A stretch of DNA of 64,000 nucleotides from Thalassospira profundimaris WP0211 (GCF_000300275.1 NZ_AMRN01000002.1:62001-126000), one strand, 5' to 3'; positions 1 to 11,488 are shown, counted from the stretch's first letter. Numbers and translations: made by a program. The notes: a model not told the origin generated them from the letters alone.

Positions 1-591
1 AAGGCCGGTGCCGCGCAGCGGCACCTTGGAAACAAATTTTTCGATCTGGTGGGCGTGATTGCTGGCGATCGATGTGCCTGCACCAGCGGAGGCACTGGCG
101 GGGATATCAAGATCAAAGCTGGCATTTGCCGGAATGCAGATGTCGCTGCACACCAGATAATCGACATCAAGGCGGATCGCGACCGGTTGGGCCGGATCGG
201 GGATCGCAACATCAATCGGCAGAATGATGTGATCCTTGTAGCCGAATGTTTCGAGGCCAAAGATCGAAAAGCGGTGAGGGGCCGGCCAAAGGATGTTTGC
301 GTCGCCGACATTTTCGGACCCGGTCCAATCAAGTTGCGGCGGGAAACCGGCATCGCCTGCGCTGCGCCAGTAAATCTTCCAGTCGGGTTGCAGTTCGTAT
401 TCAAGACCAAGACGGAGTGTCTGTTTGCCGCCGGTTTCGGTTTGCGCACTGATCAGGCGAACTGACGCGAAGTCCTCATCGACCCAGTCGGTTGCCATAT
501 CCGATGCCGCCAGTGCAACAGAACTTGCACCGATGGATGACAGGCAGATGGCAATTAAAAAAGCCAAGCGGGTGATAAGGTGGCGGAGCAC
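1..591 (-). CDS. DsbD/ScsB-like protein-disulfide reductase, N-terminal part (runs off left edge)
   Basis: The minus strand is open from the edge to a GTG at 591, 197 codons without a stop. The start is chosen because AAGGA lies seven bases upstream and the product begins with a typical signal peptide (hydrophobic residues 8-29, ending SVALAAS). The mature part resembles the periplasmic N-terminal domain of DsbD/ScsB proteins, which pass electrons from a membrane thiol relay to periplasmic partners. Family-like segments are WKIYWRSAGDAGFPPQ (about 71-86), LWPAPHRF (101-108) and DYLVCSDICIP (144-154), which carries the redox-type cysteines C148 and C152. The membrane and thioredoxin domains would lie outside the window. 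It is divergent from yqgE. The family call is solid; the exact subfamily is not resolved. Confidence 0.82.
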   Translation of the reverse strand, partial: MLRHLITRLAFLIAICLSSIGASSVALAASDMATDWVDEDFASVRLISAQTETGGKQTLRLGLEYELQPDWKIYWRSAGDAGFPPQLDWTGSENVGDANILWPAPHRFSIFGLETFGYKDHIILPIDVAIPDPAQPVAIRLDVDYLVCSDICIPANASFDLDIPASASAGAGTSIASNHAHQIEKFVSKVPLRGTGL

Positions 592-911
592 GTGTTGTTC
601 CTTAAGCACGAAAAACCGATTTGCGCAGTGTGGGCCAAACTTGTGGCACAGAAGAGGCGTAATTCCAGTCCCCGTTCAAATCAAGCCACGACTGTGTGAA
701 CGCCCTATCACTAGCACATGCAGGCAGGGGCTTGTCCTGATCCAACGCAAAACGAGATGGATCCATTGCCATGGCAGTGCGTTCCTATCTACATGAGGTA
801 TATGGCAATCCGGAATGTCAAACGACAAAAAACACGGTTTTCCGGGTTCTTGATGGAAATGGGCAGGTATTCGCGCTAGGCTCTGTGAAACAGGATAAAG
901 AGAGTTGCGAC
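592..911. other. Intergenic region between divergent DsbD-like gene and yqgE
   Basis: This 320-base stretch must hold promoters for both flanking genes. The yqgE reading frame stays open back to 771, but the upstream residues do not look like the family N-terminus. An imperfect palindrome centred on TGCCATGGCA (767-776) is visible. No convincing gene, terminator or named operator was seen. Confidence 0.5.
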
Positions 912-1490
912 ATGGCAGAAGGTATAGGCACGGGTGATTATCTCGGCGGCAAGCTGTTGGTAGCGATGCCGGGCATGCGTGATCCGCGCTTTTCGCAAAG
1001 TGTGGTCTATATCTGTGCGCATAACAAAGACGGTGCGATGGGGCTGGTGATCAACCGCCTGATCGACAGCATCACTTTCCCGGAATTGCTTGAACAGCTT
1101 GGCATTGCGCGCCCGGCACCGACCATCGAAGACATTCAGGTCCATTTCGGTGGACCGGTTGAAAGCAGCCGTGGCTTTGTTCTGCACTCGACCGATTTCT
1201 CGAACGAGGCGACCCTTCATGTTGATCGTGGCGTGTCGGTGACAGCGACGGTTGATATTCTTGAACAGATTGCCGTCGGCGAAGGTCCGCAAAGCCGCAT
1301 TCTTGCCCTTGGCTATGCCGGATGGCGCAGCGGGCAGCTTGAAAGTGAAATCCTTGCCAATGGCTGGCTTCACGTCGACGCCGATGCGGATCTGCTGTTT
1401 GATACCGATTGCGAAGACAAGTGGGAGCAGGCGTTTTCACGGCTTGGCTTTGCGCCGGAACTGCTTTCGGGTGAAGCCGGACACGCTTAA
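912..1490 (+). CDS. yqgE: YqgE/AlgH family protein (UPF0301)
   Basis: The 192-residue product is the usual length for YqgE/AlgH. Family-like segments are [19 protein letters not shown] near residues 12-30, GAMGLVINR near 38-46, the VHFGGPV motif near 75-81 and [17 protein letters not shown] near 130-146. The biochemical role is unknown; AlgH was linked to alginate regulation in Pseudomonas. ATG 912 is chosen because an AGAG-rich ribosome site sits before it and the protein then begins at the family N-terminus. The frame is open further upstream, to 771, but that part has no family similarity. The gene is divergent from the DsbD-like gene and convergent with cheZ, with a terminator hairpin between them. 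Confidence 0.9.
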   Translation: MAEGIGTGDYLGGKLLVAMPGMRDPRFSQSVVYICAHNKDGAMGLVINRLIDSITFPELLEQLGIARPAPTIEDIQVHFGGPVESSRGFVLHSTDFSNEATLHVDRGVSVTATVDILEQIAVGEGPQSRILALGYAGWRSGQLESEILANGWLHVDADADLLFDTDCEDKWEQAFSRLGFAPELLSGEAGHA

Positions 1491-1529
1491 GGCGTTCTAT
1501 CCCGAGACCTTCAGAACCCGTCAAAAGAA

Positions 1530-1552
1530 AAGCCTGCCAATCTGGCAGGCTT
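1530..1552. terminator. Bidirectional rho-independent terminator
   Basis: The arms AAGCCTGCCA (1530-1539) and TGGCAGGCTT (1543-1552) pair perfectly around a three-base loop. A T-run follows on the plus strand and an A-rich stretch precedes it, giving T's on the minus strand. It lies between the convergent yqgE and cheZ. Confidence 0.85.
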
Positions 1553-1577
1553 TTGCATTTCGGACAGTCGTGATCGA

Positions 1578-2402
1578 TCAATCAAACAGGGCGTCGATTT
1601 CTTCCTGTGAGAAGATCTGGTCGACTTCATCCTGAGACACACGATTGGCATTCTGCGGTGCCTTGGTGACGGTTTTGTCCAGGTTGTCGAGGCCTTTGGG
1701 GTCTGGCGGCAGGTCAAAGTCGCCAAAGTCATCCTCACCCCAGATTTCGATCACGCGGTTCACGCGTTCCTCGATATACTTCATGGTGTTGACGACCTTG
1801 GTAATCCGCTGCCCGGTCAGATCCTGGAAGTTACAGGATTCAAAGACTTTCACCACAAGTTCGACAATGTCATCGGCCAGCCCTTGTGTGTAGTCATCCG
1901 GGGCGGCGGAACGGATATTGTGGGCAACCGCGTCAATCTTTTCGACGGTTTCAAGGATGCTGGCAGTCGCATCCTCAGTTGCGGCGACGACAGAATCAAG
2001 TTCACCCTTTACGATATTAAGACGCGTGCCGCTGTCATCTTCGGGCGCGGTGTATAGGGCTGCGATTTCGCGTTTTGTTTCCTGAATGGAATTGGCAAGG
2101 GCGCGAACTTCGTTTTTGACCAGGCGCAGTTCATTGCGGGCGTCGGCCTGTTCGTCGTCTTCCGGGTCGATTGCCTTGTTCGCCTTTTTCTGCTCTTCGA
2201 TCATCACGCGGATGTCGGTAAGCAGTTCAAGCTTGAGATCTTCAATCGCGGTATGCAGGCTCGAAATGTCGGCACCGCCGACAGAGCCATTCGCATCAGT
2301 CGGCATGTCGGTCGGCAAGGCGACCATGTCGCTCATGGTTTCGAGTTTATTGAGCAACCGCATTTCCGCGGTAAATAGTCTTTTACTTCCTGAGCGTGCC
2401 AT
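1578..2402 (-). CDS. cheZ: Chemotaxis protein CheZ (CheY-P phosphatase)
   Basis: CheZ dephosphorylates CheY-P in the cytoplasm and ends the motor-switching signal. The catalytic helix is present: CNFQDLTGQRITKVV at residues 190-204 aligns with the E. coli segment that carries the acidic residue and the catalytic glutamine, here D194 and Q198. The middle of the protein is long, charged and helical, as expected for the four-helix bundle. The last 14 residues (DQIFSQEEIDALFD) form an acidic, hydrophobic tail like the CheY-binding peptide. At 274 residues it is somewhat longer than the E. coli protein. No other che gene is nearby, so it is a stand-alone gene. The start is the first ATG of the frame. 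Confidence 0.88.
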   Translation of the reverse strand: MARSGSKRLFTAEMRLLNKLETMSDMVALPTDMPTDANGSVGGADISSLHTAIEDLKLELLTDIRVMIEEQKKANKAIDPEDDEQADARNELRLVKNEVRALANSIQETKREIAALYTAPEDDSGTRLNIVKGELDSVVAATEDATASILETVEKIDAVAHNIRSAAPDDYTQGLADDIVELVVKVFESCNFQDLTGQRITKVVNTMKYIEERVNRVIEIWGEDDFGDFDLPPDPKGLDNLDKTVTKAPQNANRVSQDEVDQIFSQEEIDALFD

Positions 2403-3197
2403 AGACGAACCTCTGTCTTTGAACCGTCTGCATCGGGCAGCAACCTGTCTGGTTGCGGTGCACGGAACATCGGGAATGCATACGTTTTGGTAGAATAGTC
2501 GGCAAAGCTGATATATCCAACCGAATTTCTATCCGTGATATTGGGGAAAAGTCCGCTCAATTAAAGGGTTCGGATAGTATTTTTGCATTTGGTTTCTTAC
2601 GGCCTGCCTCACGCCAGTATCCGAATCGTTGGCAAAATCGATCCTGGAGCGGTCTGTTGCGAAAAATCAGCCCGGATCAGGACGCTGTCAGGATGACGTA
2701 ACGTCGTGTTGATCCGCCGATGTGCGGATCGCGTAGGATTTGAAAAGAAACGGCTTTAGCCATTGGTTGAAGTGATTCTAACGAGTTTTGCGCATATATT
2801 GCAAAGCAGCATTCGTTGGAAAGGTGAAAATCGGCCATGCGGAATGGCGGTTTTTCTATCCAAGGGTGGGTATTTAGAGCGATTTCAGTCAAAACCAGAG
2901 CGATCATTCTGATGGCGGCAAAATATATTTTTTGTGCAATGCAGCGAGGTTTTTTCTGGAACTGGTGTCGAAGATACGCTATTTGCCTGCGTTACAAATG
3001 TACTTTCGAGTGCAGGCTTATTAAGAATAAGATATGTCAGAGGAAATGCTCCGGCCTGTTTGTCAGGGTAATCTTTGGTTGAGACGTGATAAGGTCCTTG
3101 AGAGTGGGCCGTATTTGTCAGCTCGGCCACTGTCAGTCAGGGGTGGAGACGATTGAGGCATATCGCCTTGAGATGTAATGCGAGGGGGCAGATTCGC
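2403..3197. other. 795-base non-coding region upstream of the cytochrome oxidase operon
   Basis: No reading frame here looks like a protein. The stretch is visibly more AT-rich than its surroundings. It contains several small palindromes: GATCCGC/GCGGATC (2711-2717 and 2724-2730), GCCTGC/GCAGGC (2985-2990 and 3012-3017), followed directly by TTATTAAGAATAA (3018-3030). It should carry the cheZ promoter and the coxB promoter with a long leader. A small RNA cannot be excluded. Confidence 0.5.
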
Positions 3198-5644
<2,447 letters not shown>

Positions 5645-5661
5645 GTGATCCTGGTTTAAGT

Positions 5662-5687
5662 CCCCCGCAGGCCCCGGTTTGCGGGGG
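5662..5687 (+). other. Intra-operon GC-rich hairpin between ctaD and ctaB
   Basis: CCCCCGCA (5662-5669) pairs with TGCGGGGG (5680-5687) around a ten-base loop. There is no T-run, so it is more likely an attenuator or mRNA-stabilising stem behind ctaD than a full terminator. Confidence 0.55.
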
Positions 5688-5723
5688 GCATCCTACCGCC
5701 CCAAACGAGAAGACCAGAGTTCA

Positions 5724-6650
5724 ATGACCAAGCAGGTTGCAGATCAGACCCTAGCGCTTGAAAACGCAGTATCCCTGCCGGTTTCGGATGTGCGTGACTA
5801 TATCGCGTTGCTCAAACCCGGTGTGATGACGCTTGTGGTTTTCACCGGTGCTGTGGGGTTGCTGATTGCCCCGGGTTCGATCCATCCGTTTCTGGGACTC
5901 GTCGCAATCGCCTGTATCGCTATCGCCAGTGGTGCCGCGGCATCCATTAACATGTGGTATGATCGTGATATCGATATCCACATGAAACGTACCCAAAACC
6001 GACCGATCCCGGCCGGGCGCGTGCCCGCCGACGAGGCCTTGTCTCTTGGCATTGCGCTGTCGATTGTTTCGGTCACGATCATGGCGGTTGCCATCAATAT
6101 TGCTGCTGCGGTTTTGCTGGCTGTATCGATAGCGTTTTACGTGTTCGTCTACACCATCTGGCTGAAACGCAGCACACCACAGAATATCGTCATCGGCGGT
6201 GCCGCCGGGGCCTTTCCCCCGATGATCGGCTGGGCGTCGGTGACGGGCGGGATTGATATCAATTCAATCGCGCTGTTCATGATTATCTTTATGTGGACAC
6301 CGCCGCATTTTTGGGCGCTGGCACTGTTTCGGTGCGGCGACTATGCCAAGGTCGGTGTTCCCATGATGCCGGTGGTTGCCGGTGACGCCGCAACCAAAAA
6401 GCAGATGCTGGTTTATACCATTCTGCTTTTGCCGGTGACCTTTGTTCCGGTCGCGACCGGATTGCTAGGAACGATTTACGCCGTGACGGCGGGTCTGACC
6501 GGGCTTTGGTTCCTGCGCCATGCGGTACGGGTTTTGCGCAACGCCGAAGAACGCGCGCCGCACAAGATGTTTGGATATTCCATTTTGTATCTGTTTGTCC
6601 TGTTTGGGGCGATGGTTGCAGATGTCTGGCTTGGCGGGTTCATCGTATGA
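5724..6650 (+). CDS. ctaB: Protohaem IX farnesyltransferase (haem O synthase)
   Basis: CtaB adds a farnesyl group to haem b to make haem O, the precursor of haem A for the oxidase. It belongs to the UbiA prenyltransferase family. The first Asp-rich motif NMWYDRDIDIHMKRTQNRP is intact and starts near residue 76. The second conserved block, TIWLKRSTPQNIVIGGAAGA, is also present. About eight or nine membrane helices are predicted by eye, and the 308-residue length is normal. ATG 5724 follows an AGAAGACCAGAG stretch; the frame is open to 5679 but reads through the upstream hairpin region. The stop overlaps the start of the next small gene (ATGA), so the two are translationally coupled. Confidence 0.93.
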   Translation: MTKQVADQTLALENAVSLPVSDVRDYIALLKPGVMTLVVFTGAVGLLIAPGSIHPFLGLVAIACIAIASGAAASINMWYDRDIDIHMKRTQNRPIPAGRVPADEALSLGIALSIVSVTIMAVAINIAAAVLLAVSIAFYVFVYTIWLKRSTPQNIVIGGAAGAFPPMIGWASVTGGIDINSIALFMIIFMWTPPHFWALALFRCGDYAKVGVPMMPVVAGDAATKKQMLVYTILLLPVTFVPVATGLLGTIYAVTAGLTGLWFLRHAVRVLRNAEERAPHKMFGYSILYLFVLFGAMVADVWLGGFIV

Positions 6651-6787
6651 CGGAGCACCCCAAAATGAGCAAAGCCGAACTCGAAGCGTTTTACGCCAAG
6701 CGTAAAAAGAAGAACTGGGCGTTTTTGGTGATTTTGACCAGCCTGATTGTGCTGTTCTTTGCCATAACCATTTTGAAGATGAGCTAG
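6647..6787 (+). CDS. Small single-pass membrane protein of the oxidase operon (CoxF-like)
   Basis: A 46-codon frame starts with an ATG that overlaps the ctaB stop and ends seven bases before ctaG. The product is a charged N-terminal segment (KMSKAELEAFYAKRKKKN) followed by one hydrophobic helix (about residues 24-44). Small genes of this shape sit between ctaB and ctaG in many alphaproteobacteria and are often labelled CoxF or cytochrome oxidase small assembly protein. I infer the same role here from position and topology. An internal ATG at 6665 is an alternative start. Its molecular function is not established. Confidence 0.72.
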   Translation: MTEHPKMSKAELEAFYAKRKKKNWAFLVILTSLIVLFFAITILKMS

Positions 6788-6793
6788 GAAACC

Positions 6794-7384
6794 ATGGCTG
6801 ATCAACAACACACAGATACAGTAAAGAAGCGCAACAAGCGCGTGATGCTGAGTTGTGCCGCCGTCGTTGGCGGCATGATTGGCCTGTCCTATGCGTCGGT
6901 TCCGCTTTATGAGCTGTTTTGTCAGGTAACCGGATTTGGCGGCACGCCGCAGGTGGGCAAAGACACCGGCGTTGAAGTCTCGGAAAAGACTATCAAGGTT
7001 CGGTTCAATGCCGATGTGAATTCCGGCCTGCCGTGGCAGTTCAAACCCGAACAGCGTGAAATCACGGTGCGTCTGGGCGAAGATAATCTGGCCCATTACG
7101 TGGCCGAAAACATGTCGGTCAAGCCGATCACCGGTCAGGCTGTCTACAATGTGACGCCGCTAAAAGCCGGGCAGTATTTCAGCAAGATCGCGTGTTTCTG
7201 TTTTGACGAGCAAACCCTTCAACCGGGCGAGCGCGTCGACATGCCAGTCAGTTTCTATGTCGATCCGGCAATTGCCGACGACATCAATACCCAGGACGTG
7301 AAGACGATTACCCTGTCATACACTTTCTTCAAATCCGAGGCATCGGTGGAAGCAAATGACGGGAACGAAGATCAGGGAGGCTGA
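6794..7384 (+). CDS. ctaG: Cytochrome c oxidase assembly protein CtaG (Cox11 family)
   Basis: Cox11/CtaG delivers copper to the CuB site of subunit I. The 196-residue protein has one N-terminal membrane helix (about residues 18-36) and a periplasmic beta-sandwich domain. The copper-binding motif is visible as KIACFCFDEQTL, with the CFCF pair, and a third conserved cysteine lies in YELFCQVTGFGGTPQ just after the helix. The block MPVSFYVDP and the terminal ITLSYTFFK are also family features. It lies six bases after the small membrane protein gene and 85 bases before ctaE, inside the oxidase operon. Confidence 0.94.
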   Translation: MADQQHTDTVKKRNKRVMLSCAAVVGGMIGLSYASVPLYELFCQVTGFGGTPQVGKDTGVEVSEKTIKVRFNADVNSGLPWQFKPEQREITVRLGEDNLAHYVAENMSVKPITGQAVYNVTPLKAGQYFSKIACFCFDEQTLQPGERVDMPVSFYVDPAIADDINTQDVKTITLSYTFFKSEASVEANDGNEDQGG

Positions 7385-7469
7385 CAGAACACGGTTTCGT
7401 GGACTGGACGGTCTTTGGTTAACAAAGCGAACTTAGAGTTTCTTTTGTAAGGATTGAGGGGGGCAAGGA

Positions 7470-8270
7470 ATGAGTGATCATGCACAAAAGCATCCGTTCC
7501 ACCTGGTAGACCCGAGCCCGTGGCCGCTGGTGGCTGCGGCGTCCGCCGGTCTTTTCACCGGTGGTATGGTCATGTTCATGCATTCGGACCGTGCGCCGGC
7601 TGACTTCTGGCTGGCGGCGATCGGCATTGCAGGCATTCTGTTTGTGATGTTCCGTTGGTGGAGCAACGTGATCAGCGAATCACACATCTATCATAACAAG
7701 GTCGTTCAGATCGGCCTGCGTTACGGGATGTCGCTGTTCATCGCATCCGAGGTGATGTTCTTTGTCGCCTTCTTCTGGGCATTCTTCCACAACGCGTTTG
7801 TGATCTTCAGCCCCGGCGTGACCGAATGGCCGCCCGCAGGCGTTGAAGTGCTTGATCCGTGGGATCTGCCGTTCCTGAACACCCTGATCCTGCTGCTGTC
7901 GGGTTGCACCCTGACCTGGGCGCATCATGGCATCCTGGAAGGCAAGAAAAAGGACCTTGTTCAGGGTCTGGCACTGACTGTTGGTCTTGGCGTCATCTTC
8001 CTGTTCCTTCAGGCATATGAATACAGCCACGCGGCATTTGGCTTCTCTGACAACATCTATTCCTCGACCTTCTACATGGCGACCGGTTTCCATGGTTTCC
8101 ACGTGTTTGTCGGAACGGTGTTCCTGGCCGTCTGCCTTGTGCGTGCAATGAAAGATGGCTTCAAGCAGGATCATCACTTTGGCCTGGAAGCAGCAGCTTG
8201 GTACTGGCACTTCGTTGACGTTGTTTGGCTGTTCCTGTTCTTTGCTGTTTACATCTGGGGTGGCGAATAA
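7470..8270 (+). CDS. ctaE: Cytochrome c oxidase subunit III
   Basis: Subunit III is a seven-helix protein that stabilises the proton-pumping oxidase. The 266-residue sequence begins with HPFHLVDPSPWPL, the hallmark N-terminus. Other typical blocks are GMSLFIASEVMFFVAFFWA, with the conserved glutamate, TGFHGFHVFVG, and the C-terminal WYWHFVDVVWLFLF. It starts 85 bases after ctaG with a GGGGGCAAGG ribosome-binding stretch. This completes the core aa3 oxidase genes in the operon. Confidence 0.96.
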   Translation: MSDHAQKHPFHLVDPSPWPLVAAASAGLFTGGMVMFMHSDRAPADFWLAAIGIAGILFVMFRWWSNVISESHIYHNKVVQIGLRYGMSLFIASEVMFFVAFFWAFFHNAFVIFSPGVTEWPPAGVEVLDPWDLPFLNTLILLLSGCTLTWAHHGILEGKKKDLVQGLALTVGLGVIFLFLQAYEYSHAAFGFSDNIYSSTFYMATGFHGFHVFVGTVFLAVCLVRAMKDGFKQDHHFGLEAAAWYWHFVDVVWLFLFFAVYIWGGE

Positions 8271-8296
8271 GCCGTCGTCAGGTGACACAAAAGATC

Positions 8297-8662
8297 ATGG
8301 ATGAATATTATCCAAACCTTTCCCCCATTCGTACCGGGTTGGCATGCAAATGCCCCCGCTGCGGTGGGGGAAAGTTGTTTTCGGGCTATTTGACAGTGCG
8401 TGAAACCTGCGAGGTTTGCGGACTGGATTTGCGCGGCCATGATTCCGGTGATGGTCCGGCTGTTTTCATCATCTTTATTCTCGGATTTCTGGTGGTGCCG
8501 ATGGCGCTATGGGTCGAAATGACCTATATGCCTCCACTCTGGCTGCACGCGGTCGTGTGGGGACCGGTGATCATTGGTTTGACGCTGGTCTTGCTAAGGC
8601 CGCTTAAAGGCATCATGGTGGCGCTGCAATACCGCCACCGATCGACATCCGAACAGGACTGA
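8297..8662 (+). CDS. DUF983 zinc-ribbon membrane protein
   Basis: This 121-residue protein has an N-terminal zinc-ribbon-like module with two CxxC knuckles (CPRC and CEVC, about residues 18-41), followed by two hydrophobic helices. The block GHDSGDGPAVFIIFILGF is characteristic of DUF983. Members often sit between ctaE and surf1 in alphaproteobacteria and are presumed to assist oxidase assembly, although no biochemical role is proven. The start at ATG 8297 follows an AGGTGA. An upstream in-frame start at 8225 would overlap ctaE and is rejected. Six bases separate it from the SURF1 gene. Confidence 0.85.
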   Translation: MDEYYPNLSPIRTGLACKCPRCGGGKLFSGYLTVRETCEVCGLDLRGHDSGDGPAVFIIFILGFLVVPMALWVEMTYMPPLWLHAVVWGPVIIGLTLVLLRPLKGIMVALQYRHRSTSEQD

Positions 8663-8668
8663 CCCTTC

Positions 8669-9400
8669 ATGCCACTTCTTAAAACGCGTCCCAGTCTGGC
8701 GATGAAAATTTCCGCCGGACTGTCTCTGATCATTCTTTTGGGGCTTGGTTCCTGGCAGGTTGACAGACTGTTCTGGAAAAAAGACCTGATCGAAATGCGC
8801 CAGGCGCAGGCACAAATGCCTCCAATTGCCGTGCCGACCGATACCATCCTTGACCCCGATATGGCATTTCGCGCGGCCTATGCCGAAGGTCGTTACCTGA
8901 ATGATCAGGAAAAATACCTGATGGCGCGCACCCGGCGCGGCAATGTCGGTTTTCAGTTGATCACCCCGCTTGAACAGGAAGATGGCCGCATCATTCTGGT
9001 CAATCGTGGCTGGGTGCCGCAAGATTACCGCGAACCTGAAACCCGCCCCCAAAGCCTGATCGAGGGTCCGGTGCGTGTATCGGGCGTATTGCGCCTGCCA
9101 AGCGAAAAGCATTGGGCGCAGCCGGAAAATGACGCGATCCGCAATCAATGGTTCTATGTCGATGTCAATCACATGGCCGAAGATACCGGTGCGGACCTTG
9201 CAAGCCCGTATTATCTCGAACTCGACGATACGCCGATCCCCGGCGGATTGCCGATTGGCGGGCAGGCCAAGGTGGAGTTGCCCAACAACCATCTTGAATA
9301 TGCCATCACCTGGTATAGCCTGGCACTTACCCTGATCGTGATGTTTGTCCTTTATCACCGTCGCCCAACCAGCGATGACGAAAAAGACGCGCAAGCCTGA
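8669..9400 (+). CDS. SURF1 family oxidase assembly protein
   Basis: SURF1 proteins help insert haem A into subunit I. The 243-residue sequence has the family layout: an N-terminal membrane helix (residues 11-30) ending in the conserved GLGSWQVDRLFWK, a periplasmic domain with ARTRRGNVGFQLITPLE and ILVNRGWVPQ, and a second helix near the C-terminus preceded by NNHLEYAITWYSLALT. It is the last gene of the oxidase operon; the next gene starts 66 bases on. The start is ATG 8669, just after the DUF983 stop. Confidence 0.93.
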   Translation: MPLLKTRPSLAMKISAGLSLIILLGLGSWQVDRLFWKKDLIEMRQAQAQMPPIAVPTDTILDPDMAFRAAYAEGRYLNDQEKYLMARTRRGNVGFQLITPLEQEDGRIILVNRGWVPQDYREPETRPQSLIEGPVRVSGVLRLPSEKHWAQPENDAIRNQWFYVDVNHMAEDTGADLASPYYLELDDTPIPGGLPIGGQAKVELPNNHLEYAITWYSLALTLIVMFVLYHRRPTSDDEKDAQA

Positions 9401-9465
9401 TCTTGTCGCCACCAGTTGAATGATATTTTGCGGACAGCAGCCGGACTGCCCGCGCAGGAGTTCCC

Positions 9466-10953
9466 ATGACCGACGCGTATAAAAAGCTCGAAGCCCGTTT
9501 CCACCGTATGAGTGTCCTGTCCGGTATTGGCGGGATGTTGCACTGGGATATGGCTGTGATCATGCCAGACGGCGGTGCAGATGCCCGTTCCGAACAGCTT
9601 GCAACATTGAGTGTTCTGGAAAACGAGCTGATCAATGCGCCGGATCTGGGCGATCTGATCAGCAGTGCGGAAAGCGAGCGCCTTGACGATTGGCAGCAGG
9701 CCAATCTGGCGGAGATGAAGCGCGCATGGGTTCATGGCACGGCGGTGCCAGTCGATCTGGTTGAGAAAATGTCACGGGCGGAAACACGCTGTGAAGTGGC
9801 ATGGCGCAAGGCACGGGCCGACAACGATTTCAAAGGGCTCCTGCCGCACTTGCAGGAAGTGCTTGATCTGTCGATTGAGGCAGGCAAAGCCAAGGCAGAG
9901 GCATTGGGCACCTCGGTATATGATGCGCTGTTGGATCAATATGATCCGATGATGCGCTCTGATCGGATTGATAGCCTGTTTGCCGAACTGGAAAGCTTCC
10001 TGCCCGATTTTACCGCCGATGTGATCGAACGCCAGAAATCCGAAGATAAGCCGGTTAAACCAACCGGTCCGTTCGCGATTGAAACCCAAAACCGGATTGG
10101 CCTTGATCTGATGAAGGCGGTTGGTTTCGATTTTGACCACGGACGGTTGGACATTTCCCATCATCCGTTCTGTGGCGGTATTCCGGAAGATGTGCGTTTG
10201 ACCACGCGCTATGACGAGAATGATTTTACCTCGGCCATCATGGGGGTTCTGCATGAAACCGGTCATGCCATGTATGAGCGCGGATTGCCCGCCGATTGGC
10301 AAAACCAGCCCGTGGGCAAGGCGCGCGGTATGACCATGCATGAAAGCCAGTCGCTTCTGGTGGAAATGCAGGCCTGCCGGTCAGAAGAGTTCCTGACCTA
10401 TGCCGGACCGGTGTTCAAGGAAGCCTTTGGCGGTGATAACGCCGCGTGGGGGGCCGCAAACCTGCATCGCCTATATACCCGCGTTGAGCCGGGCCTGATC
10501 CGTGTTGATGCCGACGAGGTAACCTATCCGGCGCATGTGATCTTGCGCTATCGGTTGGAACGCGCGCTGATCGAAGGCGACATGAAGCTTGCCGATCTGC
10601 CCGGCGCCTGGAACGAGTTGATGCAAAAACTTCTGGGCATTGTCCCTGAAGATGACCGTAATGGCTGCATGCAGGATATCCACTGGCCATCGGGCGCATG
10701 GGGATACTTCCCGACCTATACGTTAGGGGCGATGGCCGCAGCGCAAATCTTTGCCGCGGCCAAGGAATCCAACCCTGAAATACCCAACGCATTGTCGCGT
10801 GGTGATTTCGCCCCGTTGATGGGCTGGCTTCGCACAAACATTCACAGTCAGGCCTCAAGCAAATCCACCGATGCCATCCTTGAGGCCGCGACCGGAAAGC
10901 CCCTTGGCGTGGATGCCTTCAGGACCCATCTTGAGAATAGGTACGGCCAGTAA
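9466..10953 (+). CDS. M32 family metallocarboxypeptidase (carboxypeptidase Taq type)
   Basis: This is a zinc carboxypeptidase that removes C-terminal amino acids from peptides in the cytoplasm. The 495-residue length is normal for M32. The zinc signature HExxH is present as LHETGHAMYERG near residue 262, followed by the downstream glutamate in MHESQSLLVEMQ. Other family blocks include DVRLTTRYDENDF before the zinc site, and TRVEPGLIRVDADEVTYPAH and GYFPTYTLGAMAAAQ after it. A GCAGGAG ribosome site precedes the ATG. It lies 65 bases after the SURF1 gene in the same direction, so it may share the transcript, but its function is unrelated. Confidence 0.94.
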   Translation: MTDAYKKLEARFHRMSVLSGIGGMLHWDMAVIMPDGGADARSEQLATLSVLENELINAPDLGDLISSAESERLDDWQQANLAEMKRAWVHGTAVPVDLVEKMSRAETRCEVAWRKARADNDFKGLLPHLQEVLDLSIEAGKAKAEALGTSVYDALLDQYDPMMRSDRIDSLFAELESFLPDFTADVIERQKSEDKPVKPTGPFAIETQNRIGLDLMKAVGFDFDHGRLDISHHPFCGGIPEDVRLTTRYDENDFTSAIMGVLHETGHAMYERGLPADWQNQPVGKARGMTMHESQSLLVEMQACRSEEFLTYAGPVFKEAFGGDNAAWGAANLHRLYTRVEPGLIRVDADEVTYPAHVILRYRLERALIEGDMKLADLPGAWNELMQKLLGIVPEDDRNGCMQDIHWPSGAWGYFPTYTLGAMAAAQIFAAAKESNPEIPNALSRGDFAPLMGWLRTNIHSQASSKSTDAILEAATGKPLGVDAFRTHLENRYGQ

Positions 10954-11068
10954 ATTCAATTGAATGGGCCCGGCAATCTGCTAGCATTGATTTATTGATC
11001 GGTGATACACGCGGCCATCGATCCTCGGGACAAGAAATTCCCAAACCTTTCATGGGCTCTGCAAACAC

Positions 11069-11488
11069 ATGGGCATAACCGACGGCAACAAGAAGGTGAT
11101 GGACCGACAGGTCTTTGCCATCGATCAGGTTATTTTCCGCGAAGGAAAGCCTGGAAACGCTGCCTATGTGGTGCAGGAAGGCCAAGTCGAAATCTTTAAG
11201 ACGCTGGGCGAAGGCAAAGAGGTTATTCTCGGCTCGATCGAGGCCGGTGGTCTTTTTGGCGAACTCGCACTTGTCGATAATCAGCCGCGCATGGCCTCTG
11301 CTCGGGCAAAAGAACGTACCGTTTTGATCGCGATCAGCCGCCAGACGTTTGAAAAGAAAATGTCGGGGTCGGACCGGTTTATCAAAGCCGTGTTGCGAAT
11401 CCTTTTGGGCAACTACCGCACGGTTGTGCGCCGGGCGGCATTGGCTGAGTCGAAGCTCAAGGAACATGGCATCCCGCTTGACGGTTAG
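11069..11488 (+). CDS. Cyclic-nucleotide-binding domain protein
   Basis: A 139-residue protein made almost entirely of one cNMP-binding (CAP_ED) beta-roll. Visible family blocks are IFREGKPGNAAYVVQEGQVEIF, split here as residues 23-44, and the phosphate-binding cassette FGELALVDNQPRMASARA (about 64-81). There is no DNA-binding or catalytic domain, only a short helical tail, so it is a stand-alone sensor or adaptor. The cassette keeps the G-E-L-A and R-x-A-S-A pattern expected for ligand binding. Which nucleotide it binds, if any, cannot be told. The ribosome site before ATG 11069 is weak, so the start is uncertain. Confidence 0.82.
   Translation: MGITDGNKKVMDRQVFAIDQVIFREGKPGNAAYVVQEGQVEIFKTLGEGKEVILGSIEAGGLFGELALVDNQPRMASARAKERTVLIAISRQTFEKKMSGSDRFIKAVLRILLGNYRTVVRRAALAESKLKEHGIPLDG

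Noticed and set aside
9401..9465. Possible terminator between the SURF1 and M32 genes
   Set aside because: I found no stem of useful length with a T-run in this short gap.
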